A DNA stretch of 64,000 nt from the NCBI RefSeq assembly GCF_018332715.1, contig NZ_BOQP01000020.1, positions 40,749 to 104,748 of the forward strand, read 5' to 3'. Made by a program: the position numbers and the translations under genes. Source of the stretch: Winogradskya consettensis (GTDB lineage: Bacteria; Actinomycetota; Actinomycetes; Mycobacteriales; Micromonosporaceae). The notes under the pieces were generated by a model, which did no database searches, was not told the origin of the DNA, and saw nothing but the letters and a program-made list of their open reading frames with translations. Each line of letters starts with the position of its first letter. Within the stretch, counting starts at the first letter, position 1. Positions 16,090-24,710 of the stretch are shown in pieces.

Positions 16090-17487
16090 ATGGACCCCTC
16101 TTCAGCACTACCGACCCTGAGATCCGGCTCCCTGCTGGCCGAGGGCGCCGCCGCGGGGCTGCCCGACGTCCAGCTGATCGTCTACGCGGTCATCCTGGTC
16201 TTCCTGGCCGGGCTGGCGTCGATGACCGATGCCGCGCTCGCCACCGTCTCGCCCGCGCGGGCCGCGGAGATGGCCCGTGAGGGTCAGCGCGGCGCCGCGG
16301 CGCTGGCCGCCGTCGCCGGGGACGTCGTCCGGCATCTGAATCTTCTGCTGCTGCTCCGGCTCATCTGCGAGCTGACCGCGACGACCCTGGTCGCGCTGGT
16401 CGCCGTCGACAGCTGGGGCGTCGGCTGGCGGGCCGCGCTCGTCACCGCGGGCGCGATGACGCTGGTCAGCTTCGTGGTTGTCGGGGTCGCGCCGCGCACG
16501 GTCGGGCGCCAGCACGCGTACGCCGTGGGTAAGGCCACCGCGCCGCTCGTGCGGTGGATCGGGCGGGTGCTCAACCCGCTGGCGTCGCTGCTGATCCTGA
16601 TCGGTAACGCCGTCACGCCCGGTAAGGGTTTCCCCGAGGGGCCGTTCGGCAGCCAGGTCGAGCTGCGCGAGCTGGTCGACCTCGCCGAGCAGCGCGGCGT
16701 CGTGGAGCACGGCGAGCGCGAGATGATCCACTCGGTGTTCGCGCTGGGTGACACGATCGCGCGCGAGGTGATGGTTCCGCGTACCGAAATGGTGTGGATC
16801 GAGGCGCCGAAGACGCTGCAGCAGGCGCTGTTCCTGTTCCTGCGCTCCGGCTTCTCGCGGATCCCGGTGATCGGCGAGAGCGTCGACGACGTGCTCGGCG
16901 TGCTCTACCTGAAGGACGTCATCCGGCGCACCCAGAACGGCGACCCCGAGGCCCCGGCCATCGCGGTCGCCGAGCTGATGCGTTCCGCGACGTTCGTGCC
17001 GGAGTCCAAGCCCGTCGACGACCTGCTCTCGGAGATGCAGGCCGCCCGCACCCACCTCGTGATCGTGGTCGACGAGTACGGCGGCACGGCGGGCCTGGTC
17101 ACGATCGAGGACATCCTCGAGGAGATCGTCGGCGAGATCACCGACGAGTACGACGTCGAGCGCCCGCCGGTCGAGCACCTGGACGACGGCGCGGTGCGGG
17201 TCACCGCCCGGCTGCCGATCGAGGACCTCGGCGAGATCTTCGGCGTGGAACTGCCCGCGGACGAGGTCGAGACCGTCGGCGGCCTGCTCGCCCAGACCCT
17301 GGGCCGGGTGCCGATCCCCGGTGCGACCGTCGACGTCGGCGGCCTGCACCTGATCGCGGAAGGCACGACCGGCCGCCGCAACCGCATTGACTCGGTGCTC
17401 GTACGTCGCATCGAGACGCCGTCGGACAACTCCGACGGCGAAGAGAACGCCCCCGAGACCGAGGAAAGACAGCACGCCGATGCCTGA
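16090..17487 (+). CDS. CorC/HlyC-family (CNNM, DUF21-CBS) membrane protein
   Basis: The 465-residue protein has an N-terminal DUF21 membrane domain with about four transmembrane segments. A pair of CBS domains follows (EVMVPRTEMVWIEA ... FSRIPVIGES, and HLVIVVDEYGGTAGLVTIED), then a C-terminal transporter-associated domain. Relatives are linked to magnesium or cobalt efflux; the old name hemolysin C is misleading. Its position between ybeY and the cdd-like gene before era is the standard actinobacterial order. The next start codon lies inside its 3' end. Confidence 0.9.
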   Translation: MDPSSALPTLRSGSLLAEGAAAGLPDVQLIVYAVILVFLAGLASMTDAALATVSPARAAEMAREGQRGAAALAAVAGDVVRHLNLLLLLRLICELTATTLVALVAVDSWGVGWRAALVTAGAMTLVSFVVVGVAPRTVGRQHAYAVGKATAPLVRWIGRVLNPLASLLILIGNAVTPGKGFPEGPFGSQVELRELVDLAEQRGVVEHGEREMIHSVFALGDTIAREVMVPRTEMVWIEAPKTLQQALFLFLRSGFSRIPVIGESVDDVLGVLYLKDVIRRTQNGDPEAPAIAVAELMRSATFVPESKPVDDLLSEMQAARTHLVIVVDEYGGTAGLVTIEDILEEIVGEITDEYDVERPPVEHLDDGAVRVTARLPIEDLGEIFGVELPADEVETVGGLLAQTLGRVPIPGATVDVGGLHLIAEGTTGRRNRIDSVLVRRIETPSDNSDGEENAPETEERQHADA

Positions 17488-17851
17488 CCAGACCATTCCA
17501 GCTCCCCCCGCGGACACCGAACTCAGTGCGGAGGACGCGAAGCTGGTCACCCTGGCCCGCGGAGCCCGCGCCCGGGTGGGTGCCGCCGAGGGAGCATCGG
17601 TACGCGACCAGGACGGCCGCACCTATGCCGCGGCGACGGTGTCGCTCCCGAGCCTGAAACTGACCGCACTCCAGCTCGCGGTGGCGTCCGCGGTGGCCGC
17701 CGGCGCCAGCAAGATCGAGGCCGCAGCGGTGACCACCGAGGCGGACACCCTGGACGAGTCCGGCCGCGCGGCCGTGCGGGACCTGACGGCCGACGCGCCG
17801 ATCCACGTCGCCGGCCCGACCGGCACGCTGCTGGGAACGGTGATCCGATGA
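17480..17851 (+). CDS. Cytidine deaminase-like protein lacking all zinc ligands
   Basis: This 123-residue protein occupies the slot often annotated as cytidine deaminase between the CorC-like gene and era. LVTLARGARARVGAAEGASVRDQDGRTYAAATVSLPSL follows the fold's first helix and strands. However, the protein contains no cysteine and no His-Ala-Glu motif, so the zinc site of active deaminases is missing. It is probably a non-catalytic fold relative. The ATG overlaps the previous stop by 8 bases, and its own stop overlaps the era ATG (ATGA), suggesting tight coupling to era. Confidence 0.75.
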   Translation: MPDQTIPAPPADTELSAEDAKLVTLARGARARVGAAEGASVRDQDGRTYAAATVSLPSLKLTALQLAVASAVAAGASKIEAAAVTTEADTLDESGRAAVRDLTADAPIHVAGPTGTLLGTVIR

Positions 17852-19650
17852 CCGATCCGGATCGGCAGCTCACTGCCGGGGAACGCAACGCCCAGCGCCG
17901 CCGCGAGCGTGCCGCCGCCAAGCGCGAGCAGGCCATCGAGGCGGGCCAGCGCGGGTCGGCATCGTCCACCCGCGGCGCCGGCGTGCCGAAGGGCCGCTCC
18001 GGTGCGGGCAAGCGCGGCACAGGCTCGGGCTCTTCCAGCTCGGGCACGGGCAAGCGGGGCGCGGCGGGCGGCGAGGCCGGTGCTGACACGGGTGCCGGTG
18101 GGCGTCGTGCGGCCGGGATGGGCAAGCGTGGCGCGGCTACCAGCAAATCCGGGTTCGGTGCCTGGGGACGTGCGACGACCACGGGTAGCACCAGGAGCGG
18201 GCGCGACGCCGACGGGCGCCGGGTTGCCGGGCGTGACGGAAACGCGCGACCCGGGGCCGGTGCTGCCGGGCGCGGTGTGGCCGAGGGTGGCAGCGCGGGG
18301 CGTGGCGGCGCGCGGAGTGGCTCCACGGAGCGAAGCGGTGCCGCAGCGCGTGGCGTAACCGACGGTGCGGTTGAAGGCCGCACCACCCGCGGTGTCACAG
18401 AAGGTGGCGCCGGTCGCGGTGGCGCTGGGCGTAGCGGGGCTGAAGGCGGCGCGGGGCGTGGGAGCGCGGCGCGTGGCGTAGCCGGGCGCGGTAGCGCCGA
18501 AGGCGGAGCCGGGCGTAGCGGAGCAGGCGCAGGCCGTAGTGGGGCCGGGCGTAGCGGAGCCGAAGGCGGGAGCGCGGCGCGCGGTGGCGCCAAGGAGCGC
18601 AGCGGCGACGCGAAGCGGCGGCCGGCGGCAGTTGAGGCGCTGGTCGAGAGCACCTCCAGCGTGGAGCTGCCCCCGAGTCAGGATGCTGGTCAGGCTATTT
18701 CGGCGCCTGTTGTGCGTACCGAGAAAAAGCGGCATCGGCACAAGGTGGCGACGCCGGCGAAGCCTGTTGATGATGTTTATCGTGCCGGTTTTGCGTGTTT
18801 TGTCGGGCGGCCGAATGCGGGTAAGTCGACGCTGACCAATGCGATTATCGGACAGAAGATCGCGATCACGTCGAATAAGCCGCAGACGACGCGGCACGTC
18901 ATCCGAGGCGTGTTGCACAAGGAGAATGCCCAGCTCGTGCTGGTCGATACCCCGGGGCTGCACCGGCCGAAGACGTTGCTCGGGGAGCGGCTCAACGACC
19001 TCGTGCGCGAGACGTGGAGCGAGACCGATGTGATCGGCATCTGCTTCCCGGCGGACGAGGCGGTCGGGGCCGGGGACCGGTTCATCTCGGCCGAGATGGC
19101 GGAGCTCAAGGCGACCGTGATCGCCGTCGTGACCAAGGTTGACCTGGTGGGGCCGGCGGTGCTCGCGGAGCGGCTGCTGGCGGTGAGCAAGTTGTACGAC
19201 TTCGCGGATATTGTGCCGGTCAGCGCTGTTTCGGGGCATCAGGTCGACAACCTGGTCGATGTGCTGGTGAGTCATCTGCCCGAGTCGCCGGCTCTCTACC
19301 CGGACGACGTGCTCACCGAGGAGCCCGAGCAGGTGCTGATCGGGGAGCTGATCCGCGAGGCCGCGCTGGAGGGTGTGCGCGACGAGCTGCCGCACTCGAT
19401 CGCCGTGCTCGTCGACGAGATGATCGTCGAGGGGAACACCACGAAGATCTATGCGAACCTGTACGTCGAGCGGGACAGCCAGAAGTCGATCGTGATCGGG
19501 ACCAAGGGTGCGCGGCTCAAGGATGTCGGCACCCGGGCCCGGGCCGAGATCGAGGCGCTGCTCGGCCGGAAGATCTATCTTGACCTGCATATTCGAGTGG
19601 CGAAAGAATGGCAGCGCGACCCGAAACTCCTGCGTCGCCTGGGCTTCTAG
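17848..19650 (+). CDS. era: GTPase Era with a roughly 300-residue disordered N-terminal extension
   Basis: Era binds 16S rRNA and aids 30S subunit assembly. Residues from about 307 to 600 are a complete Era of normal size: G1 GRPNAGKST, G2 region QTTRH, G3 DTPG, G4 TKVD, and a C-terminal KH domain (GTKGARLKDVGTRARAEIE). Residues 1-306 are extra. After a basic start (about residues 10-35, RNAQRRRERAAAKREQ) come some 230 residues of Gly/Ala/Arg/Ser repeats with many GRG, RSG and EGG triplets, ending in a Lys/Arg/His-rich linker. The stop-start overlap with the upstream gene and uninterrupted frame support translation of the extension. Codon GC drops at the junction with the core. Confidence 0.93.
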   Translation: MTDPDRQLTAGERNAQRRRERAAAKREQAIEAGQRGSASSTRGAGVPKGRSGAGKRGTGSGSSSSGTGKRGAAGGEAGADTGAGGRRAAGMGKRGAATSKSGFGAWGRATTTGSTRSGRDADGRRVAGRDGNARPGAGAAGRGVAEGGSAGRGGARSGSTERSGAAARGVTDGAVEGRTTRGVTEGGAGRGGAGRSGAEGGAGRGSAARGVAGRGSAEGGAGRSGAGAGRSGAGRSGAEGGSAARGGAKERSGDAKRRPAAVEALVESTSSVELPPSQDAGQAISAPVVRTEKKRHRHKVATPAKPVDDVYRAGFACFVGRPNAGKSTLTNAIIGQKIAITSNKPQTTRHVIRGVLHKENAQLVLVDTPGLHRPKTLLGERLNDLVRETWSETDVIGICFPADEAVGAGDRFISAEMAELKATVIAVVTKVDLVGPAVLAERLLAVSKLYDFADIVPVSAVSGHQVDNLVDVLVSHLPESPALYPDDVLTEEPEQVLIGELIREAALEGVRDELPHSIAVLVDEMIVEGNTTKIYANLYVERDSQKSIVIGTKGARLKDVGTRARAEIEALLGRKIYLDLHIRVAKEWQRDPKLLRRLGF

Positions 19651-19712
19651 GTAGGGGTTCAATCCAAACGGGTTTGTGGAGTTGTTCACGACGGTTTGCA
19701 ATCTCGATGGCT

Positions 19713-19724
19713 GGCTATATAGCC
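19713..19724. promoter_or_regulatory. 12-bp perfect palindrome before the acyltransferase
   Basis: GGCTATATAGCC is a perfect palindrome, nested in a larger imperfect inverted repeat (GATGGCT ... AGCCATC). It is AT-rich and lies 8 bases before the ATG, where a ribosome-binding site would be expected but is not seen. It may be an operator or translation-control hairpin. Confidence 0.35.
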
Positions 19725-19731
19725 ATCTACT

Positions 19732-20781
19732 ATGCGGAATCGGTACCTGGACCTGTTGCGGGCCATCGCGATAGTTCGCGTGGTGGTCTACCACTGCACG
19801 GGCTGGGCGGCGCTCACCGTCGCCCTGCCCGCGATGTCGGTGATGTTCGCGATGGCCGGCTCGCTGATGGCGGCCTCGATCGACAGATCGGGGCCGCTCG
19901 CCGTTGAGCGCCGGTTGCGCCGGTTGCTGCCGTCGTTCTGGGTGATGTCGGCCATCGCGGTGCCTGCGATGCTGCTCAGCGGGCTGGCCTGGGACTGGAA
20001 GGTCCTCTACTGGGGCTTCCCGCTGCAGGACCCGCCGGCGAACTGGTGGGGCGCGATGGCCCTGAGCGCGACCTGGTACCTGCGGGACTTCCTGTGGTTC
20101 GTGCTGCTGTCGCCGCTGGTCCTGCCGATCTTCCGGCGCTTCCCGAAGACCGCGGTCCTGGTGCCGTACGCGGCGCTCGTGGTGATCACTTTCTCCGGGG
20201 TGACCGTTCACCCCATCGTGCACGACGCGGCGCTCTACGGCGGTGCGTGGCTGCTCGGGTTCGCCCATCACGACGGGATGCTGCGCAAGATCAACCGCAG
20301 GGTCCTCGTCGGTGCTGCCGGTGTGCTCGCCGCGGCCGGTGCGGCCTGGTTCCTCACCCACCCAGGACCCCGCGGGTACGACCTGAACGACATCCCGCTC
20401 GGCAACGCGCTCTGGTCCGCGGGGTTCATCCTGATCGCCCTCGGGTTCGCCCCGGTGGCCACCGCGGCGCGCTCCGGCAGGCTCGTGACGATCCTCAACG
20501 CCCGAGCCCTGACGATCTACCTGTGGCACGTGCCGATCATCGTGGGCGTCACCAAGTGGGGCGAGGCGCACGGGCTGCCGACCCGCGGCTGGGACGGCAT
20601 CAGCTGGCGACTGGTCGTGGTCGGCACCCTGGTGACACTTGCCGTGCTGCTCTTCGGCTGGGCCGAGGACGCCGCGGGCGACCGCCCCCTGCGCCTGCTC
20701 CCGGGCAAGAAACCCCGCAACGCCCCGATATCACCCGCCGTGCCCGACGTCGCGGTGCCGGCCGGGACCAAAGCCGGCTGA
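19732..20781 (+). CDS. Acyltransferase-3 family membrane protein (OafA-like)
   Basis: The 349-residue protein has about ten hydrophobic segments and opens RYLDLLRAIAIVRVVVYHCTGW, the Arg/Leu-rich first helix with the catalytic-type His found in acyltransferase-3 enzymes. YLWHVPIIVGVTKWG near the C-terminus is also typical. Such enzymes O-acylate sugars, lipids or polyketides at the membrane. It follows era by 80 bp and is convergent with the DUF4097 lipoprotein gene. Confidence 0.82.
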   Translation: MRNRYLDLLRAIAIVRVVVYHCTGWAALTVALPAMSVMFAMAGSLMAASIDRSGPLAVERRLRRLLPSFWVMSAIAVPAMLLSGLAWDWKVLYWGFPLQDPPANWWGAMALSATWYLRDFLWFVLLSPLVLPIFRRFPKTAVLVPYAALVVITFSGVTVHPIVHDAALYGGAWLLGFAHHDGMLRKINRRVLVGAAGVLAAAGAAWFLTHPGPRGYDLNDIPLGNALWSAGFILIALGFAPVATAARSGRLVTILNARALTIYLWHVPIIVGVTKWGEAHGLPTRGWDGISWRLVVVGTLVTLAVLLFGWAEDAAGDRPLRLLPGKKPRNAPISPAVPDVAVPAGTKAG

Positions 20782-20792
20782 ACCGGACCCGC

Positions 20793-21584
20793 CTAGAACG
20801 TGGTGACCTTGATGTTGCCGCTGCCCGTGGTGACGCTGATCGAGTTCGTGGCGGCCGGGCTGTTGGTCAGGTTGCTCTCGACCTCGCCGGAGCCGACCTC
20901 GCTGCGGAACCGGTAGCTGCCGGTCGGCACGAGGAGCTCGACGTTGCCGCTCGACGCGTTCGCGGTCACCGAGGCGGGCTGGACCAGGTGCAGTTCGACA
21001 TTGCCCGACCTGGCCTCGGCGGTGATCGGCTTGCCCCCGGTGAGTTCCAGGCCCTCGACGTTGCCCGAGGTGGTGTTCAGCGTGGCCGGGCCGCTGAGCG
21101 CGTGCGCCGTGATGCTGCCGCTGGTCGACTCCGCCTTGACCGCCCCGGCGATGCGCTGCAGGTAGATCTCGCCCGAGTTCACGCTGACGTCCGCGGTGCC
21201 GACGTCGACGAGCGAGATGTTGCCGGAGTGCAGCTCGCCGGTCACCTTCACCCCGGCGGGTGCCTCGATCTCGTACGAGACCCGGCAGCTCATGCCGCAG
21301 CTCGTGTCGACCTTCAGCGTGCTCCCCGTGATCGAGTACGACTGGCCGGGGTCGCGCCCGTCCGTGCGTACGATCCGCTTGATCCGTGTCTCGGTGATCG
21401 CGGCGGTCTTGACCGACACGTCCCCGCTGGAGCCGGACACCACGATGTCGGTGACCTTGACCTTCTCGGTGTCGTCGTAGGTCAGCTTGGCGCTGAGGCC
21501 GCGGTCGCACCCGGCGAGCGAGGCCGCCGCCGCAGCGGCGATCAGGGTGATGGCACCGGTACGCCGGATCAGGCTCGCGTTCAT
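20793..21584 (-). CDS. DUF4097-type beta-strand-repeat lipoprotein
   Basis: The 263-residue protein has a signal peptide with lipobox (SLAGC, Cys26). The mature part is a run of short beta-strand repeats built around SGS/TSGNV/SSGNV/GSGEV turns, the pattern of DUF4097/adhesin-like right-handed beta-helices. Two cysteines near residue 95 (CGMSC) may pair. It is a surface lipoprotein of unknown function. Confidence 0.8.
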   Translation of the reverse strand: MNASLIRRTGAITLIAAAAAASLAGCDRGLSAKLTYDDTEKVKVTDIVVSGSSGDVSVKTAAITETRIKRIVRTDGRDPGQSYSITGSTLKVDTSCGMSCRVSYEIEAPAGVKVTGELHSGNISLVDVGTADVSVNSGEIYLQRIAGAVKAESTSGSITAHALSGPATLNTTSGNVEGLELTGGKPITAEARSGNVELHLVQPASVTANASSGNVELLVPTGSYRFRSEVGSGEVESNLTNSPAATNSISVTTGSGNIKVTTF

Positions 21585-21703
21585 AAGAGAGACGCTATGA
21601 GTACGGGTACCCGCGCGGCTATCGGTCCCTCCACTGACCTGTCCCCGAGATGACCCTGAGATCCGAGTCAGGGTCTGTCGTACGCAAGGGGCACAATGTC
21701 GGG

Positions 21704-22480
21704 GTGCCCACCGGATACAAGCGTCAGCTCTACCGCGACGACGCGGTGGTTCTGCGCGTCCAGAAGCTGGGTGAGAGCGACCGGATCATCACGTTGCTGA
21801 CCCGCCGGCACGGGCGGCTGCGCGCCGTGGCCAAGGGCGTGCGGCGGACCAGCTCGAAGTTCGGCGCCCGGCTGGAGCCGTTCGGTCACATCGACCTGCA
21901 GCTCGCGGGCGGCCCGGAAGGCGTGGGCAGCAGCCTGCACTCGATCAGCCAGGTCGAGGGGGTGAACCTCTTCGGCAAGAAGTTCCTCGAGGACTACCCG
22001 CGCTACACGGCTGCCAGCGCGATCGCGGAGACCGCCGAGCGGCTCAGCCCGGTGGAGCGCGAGCCGGCGTTGCGGCTGTTCCAGCTGACGCTCGGTGCGC
22101 TCAAGGCGCTGGCGGTGGGGGAGCACTCGACGACGCTCGTGCTGGATGCGTACCTCCTGCGTGGCATGGCCTTCGCGGGGTGGGCGCCGGCGATCTCCGA
22201 GTGTGCCGTCTGTGGCACCCCGGGCCCGCACGGTGCGTTCTCGGTGCCGGCGGGCGGGTCGGTCTGCCCCGACTGCCGGCCGCCGGGCGCTGCGCACCCC
22301 GCGCCCGCGACCCTGGCGTTGATGGCAGCTCTGACGAGCGGTGACTGGTCCGTCGCGGATCACACCGAGCCTTCCGTACGCCGTGAGTGCAGCGGCCTCG
22401 TTGCCGCCCACCTGCAGTGGCACATGGAGCGCAACCTGCGCGCCCTTCCGCTTGTCGACCGACGGGAGTCCCCGAAGTGA
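21704..22480 (+). CDS. recO: DNA repair protein RecO
   Basis: RecO anneals single strands and helps load RecA in the RecFOR pathway. The 258-residue product starts with the OB-fold opening YKRQLYRDDAVVLRVQKLGESDRIITLLTRRHG. It carries the zinc-finger CAVCG ... CPDC near residues 178-200. The GTG at 21704 was chosen over an in-frame ATG at 21650 by homology of the N-terminus. The stop overlaps the uppS GTG (GTGA). Confidence 0.94.
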   Translation: MPTGYKRQLYRDDAVVLRVQKLGESDRIITLLTRRHGRLRAVAKGVRRTSSKFGARLEPFGHIDLQLAGGPEGVGSSLHSISQVEGVNLFGKKFLEDYPRYTAASAIAETAERLSPVEREPALRLFQLTLGALKALAVGEHSTTLVLDAYLLRGMAFAGWAPAISECAVCGTPGPHGAFSVPAGGSVCPDCRPPGAAHPAPATLALMAALTSGDWSVADHTEPSVRRECSGLVAAHLQWHMERNLRALPLVDRRESPK

Positions 22481-23271
22481 CGCGTCCGCCCACCCCGCAC
22501 CTCTCCGGCGCGAAACCGCCCGCCCTGCCGAAGGACGCGATCCCGAAGCACGTGGCGATCGTGATGGACGGCAACGGCCGGTGGGCCAAGGAGCGTGGGC
22601 TGTCCCGCACCAAGGGTCACGAGCAGGGCGAATACTCGCTGTTCGACACGATCGAGGGCGCCGTCGAGCTCGGCATCCCGTACCTCTCCGCCTATGCGTT
22701 CTCCACCGAGAACTGGAAGCGCTCCCCGGAGGAGGTCCGCTTCCTGATGGGCTTCAACCGTGACGTCATCCGGCGCCGCCGCGACCAGCTCAACGACCTG
22801 GGCGTCCGCATCGTCTGGTCGGGCCGGGCCGGCCGGCTCTGGAAGAGCGTCATCTCGGAGCTGCAGGAAGCCGAGGAGTTGTCGAAGAACAACAAGAAGC
22901 TCACCCTGCAGTTCTGCGTCAACTACGGCGGCCAGGCGGAGATCGCCGACGCCGCCGCCGCGATCGCCCGCGACGTCGCCGCCGGCAAACTCAAGGCCGA
23001 CAAGGTCAACGAGAAGACCATCCAGCGCTACCTCTACCACCCCGAGGTGCCGGAGGTCGACATGTTCCTGCGCCCCTCCGGCGAGCAGCGCACCTCCAAC
23101 TTCCTGCTCTGGCAGTCCGCGTACGCCGAGCTCGTCTATCTGGACACCCTCTGGCCGGACTTCGACCGCCGCCACCTCTGGTACGCCTGCGAGCTCTACG
23201 CCCAGCGCGACCGCCGCTTCGGCGGGGCGATCCCCAACCCCATCGCACCCCCGTCGGCGGCGATCCAGTGA
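22477..23271 (+). CDS. uppS: Isoprenyl transferase (undecaprenyl/decaprenyl diphosphate synthase)
   Basis: This cis-prenyltransferase makes the polyprenyl carrier lipid for cell-wall synthesis. The 264-residue protein shows the five conserved regions, including HVAIVMDGNGRWAKERGLSR with the metal-binding Asp, AYAFSTENWKRSPEEV, and LRPSGEQRTSNFLLWQSAYAEL. It overlaps recO upstream and the histidine phosphatase downstream by 4 bases each, forming a coupled recO-uppS-phosphatase unit. Confidence 0.95.
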   Translation: MTRPPTPHLSGAKPPALPKDAIPKHVAIVMDGNGRWAKERGLSRTKGHEQGEYSLFDTIEGAVELGIPYLSAYAFSTENWKRSPEEVRFLMGFNRDVIRRRRDQLNDLGVRIVWSGRAGRLWKSVISELQEAEELSKNNKKLTLQFCVNYGGQAEIADAAAAIARDVAAGKLKADKVNEKTIQRYLYHPEVPEVDMFLRPSGEQRTSNFLLWQSAYAELVYLDTLWPDFDRRHLWYACELYAQRDRRFGGAIPNPIAPPSAAIQ

Positions 23272-23843
23272 CCGCGACCCGCTGGCTCTACCTCGCCCGC
23301 CACGGCGACGCCGCAGAAACCGGAGGCCTGACGGACACCGGCCGCGAGCAGGCAAAACTGCTCGCCGAGCGGCTCTCCGACGTCCCTCTGGCCATCGTCA
23401 CGCACAGCCCCCTGCAGCGCGCGGCCGAGACAGCCGCGGCGGTGCACGCCCCGTCCACCGAGATCTGGGCTGCGGCCGGCGACTACGTGCCGTTCGTCCC
23501 CGACCCGGTCCCGCCGGCTCTCGAGGGCTACACGCCGCAGGAACGAGCGGACGGCGCACGCTGGGCCGCCGAAGCCCTGGACCGCTTCGCCAAGCCGGTC
23601 GAGGGTGACATCGAGACCCACGAGCTGGTGATCACCCACGCCTTCCTGGTGGCGTGGTTCGTCCGCGACGCCCTGGGCGCCCCACCCGAACGCTGGCTGG
23701 GCCTCAACTCCGCCAACTGCGCACTCACGGTGATCCGCTACACGCCGGACCGGCCGCCGGCGCTCGTCCTCTTCAACGACCTTTCGCACCTGCCGCCGGA
23801 ATTGCGCTGGACGGGTTTCTCCTCAGGGCTTGTCCCCCGGTAG
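23268..23843 (+). CDS. Histidine phosphatase family protein
   Basis: The 191-residue protein has the phosphoglycerate-mutase-like signature ARHGDA (catalytic His12), an Arg in HSPLQRAAETA, and the second catalytic His in VITHAFLVAWFVRD. It probably removes a phosphate from a small metabolite; the substrate is unknown. The GTG overlaps the uppS stop. Its 3' end overlaps the convergent oxidoreductase gene by 21 bp. Confidence 0.85.
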   Translation: MTATRWLYLARHGDAAETGGLTDTGREQAKLLAERLSDVPLAIVTHSPLQRAAETAAAVHAPSTEIWAAAGDYVPFVPDPVPPALEGYTPQERADGARWAAEALDRFAKPVEGDIETHELVITHAFLVAWFVRDALGAPPERWLGLNSANCALTVIRYTPDRPPALVLFNDLSHLPPELRWTGFSSGLVPR

Positions 23844-24710
23844 CGCCGTTGCCGCTCCCAGAAACCCGTCCCAGGTGAGGCCGGTTCCCGGAGAGGCGGC
23901 CAGGTTGGCTCCCGCGCGGATTGCCGCGTAGGCCCGGCCGCCCAGCCGCATCGGCACGAGCAGGCGTCGCTGCCCGGTCTTTTTCAGGTACGCCCGGAGC
24001 AGCGCATCCATTCCCTCCACGCGCGGGCCGGCGAGGTCTTCGACAAGCCCTGCCGGCGCGCCGAGGGCAAGCTCCACGAGCCGGGTCGCCACCAGACCGG
24101 CGTCCAGCGGCTGGAACCTCACTCCCGCCGGGACGGGTATCACCGGCAGCTTCGTCATCTGACGGGCAACCAGCAGTGTCAGGTCGTGGAACTGTGTCGC
24201 CCGCAGTGTTGTCCATGGCAGCCCGGATTCCGCGATGACCCGCTCGGCGGCCAGCTGGTCGGCGAAGTAGCCGAACATCGCCCGGTCGACGCGGCTCACC
24301 ACCGGGACCCGGTCCGCGCCGACCACCGAGATGAAGACGACGTGGGTTCCGGGCGCGAGGGCCCGGACGAGGATGCGTGCCTTGTCCACGTCCCCGCTGG
24401 ACCCGCCGGCAAGATGCAACACCGTTGTGACGTCCCGGGCTGCTTGTTCGACGCCCGCACCCGTCGCGAGATCACCGGCTACGTATTCGACGCCGGCAAG
24501 ACCGCTGGGATCACCAGGCACGTGTTTGACGCCGGTAAGAGCGGCGCGGTCGCCGGTCATGTTTTCCACGCCGGTAAGGGTGGCGGGCGGTGGGCGGCGG
24601 GTGAGGACCCGAAGATGGCCGGCTCCTTCGAGCAGGGGCAGGACGCGGCGGCCGAGGGTTCCGGTGCCGCCGGTGATGAGAAAGAGTGGGGTCATGTTGT
24701 CGGCCGTCAC
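23823..24710 (-). CDS. NmrA-like NAD(P)-binding oxidoreductase with a 13-residue internal repeat
   Basis: The protein has about 295 residues. FLITGGTGTLGRRVLPLL is the Rossmann dinucleotide loop of atypical short-chain dehydrogenases, and TTVLHLAGG follows. Between strand 2 and strand 4 the sequence contains three near-copies of a 13-residue unit (GVENMTGD.., GVKHVPGD.., GVEYVAGD..), where a normal family member has one. It is divergent from an ECF41-type sigma factor, whose usual partners are such oxidoreductases. The GTG at 24710 or ATG at 24695 may be the start. Confidence 0.8.
   Translation of the reverse strand: MTADNMTPLFLITGGTGTLGRRVLPLLEGAGHLRVLTRRPPPATLTGVENMTGDRAALTGVKHVPGDPSGLAGVEYVAGDLATGAGVEQAARDVTTVLHLAGGSSGDVDKARILVRALAPGTHVVFISVVGADRVPVVSRVDRAMFGYFADQLAAERVIAESGLPWTTLRATQFHDLTLLVARQMTKLPVIPVPAGVRFQPLDAGLVATRLVELALGAPAGLVEDLAGPRVEGMDALLRAYLKKTGQRRLLVPMRLGGRAYAAIRAGANLAASPGTGLTWDGFLGAATALPGDKP

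Noticed and set aside
17547..20571. Very long open frames (up to 982 codons) on the minus strand opposite era
   Set aside because: They mirror the GC-rich, repeat-rich era coding strand, and the era frame contains clear GTPase motifs and overlaps its neighbours. The antisense products are Pro/Ala/Arg-rich with no domain.
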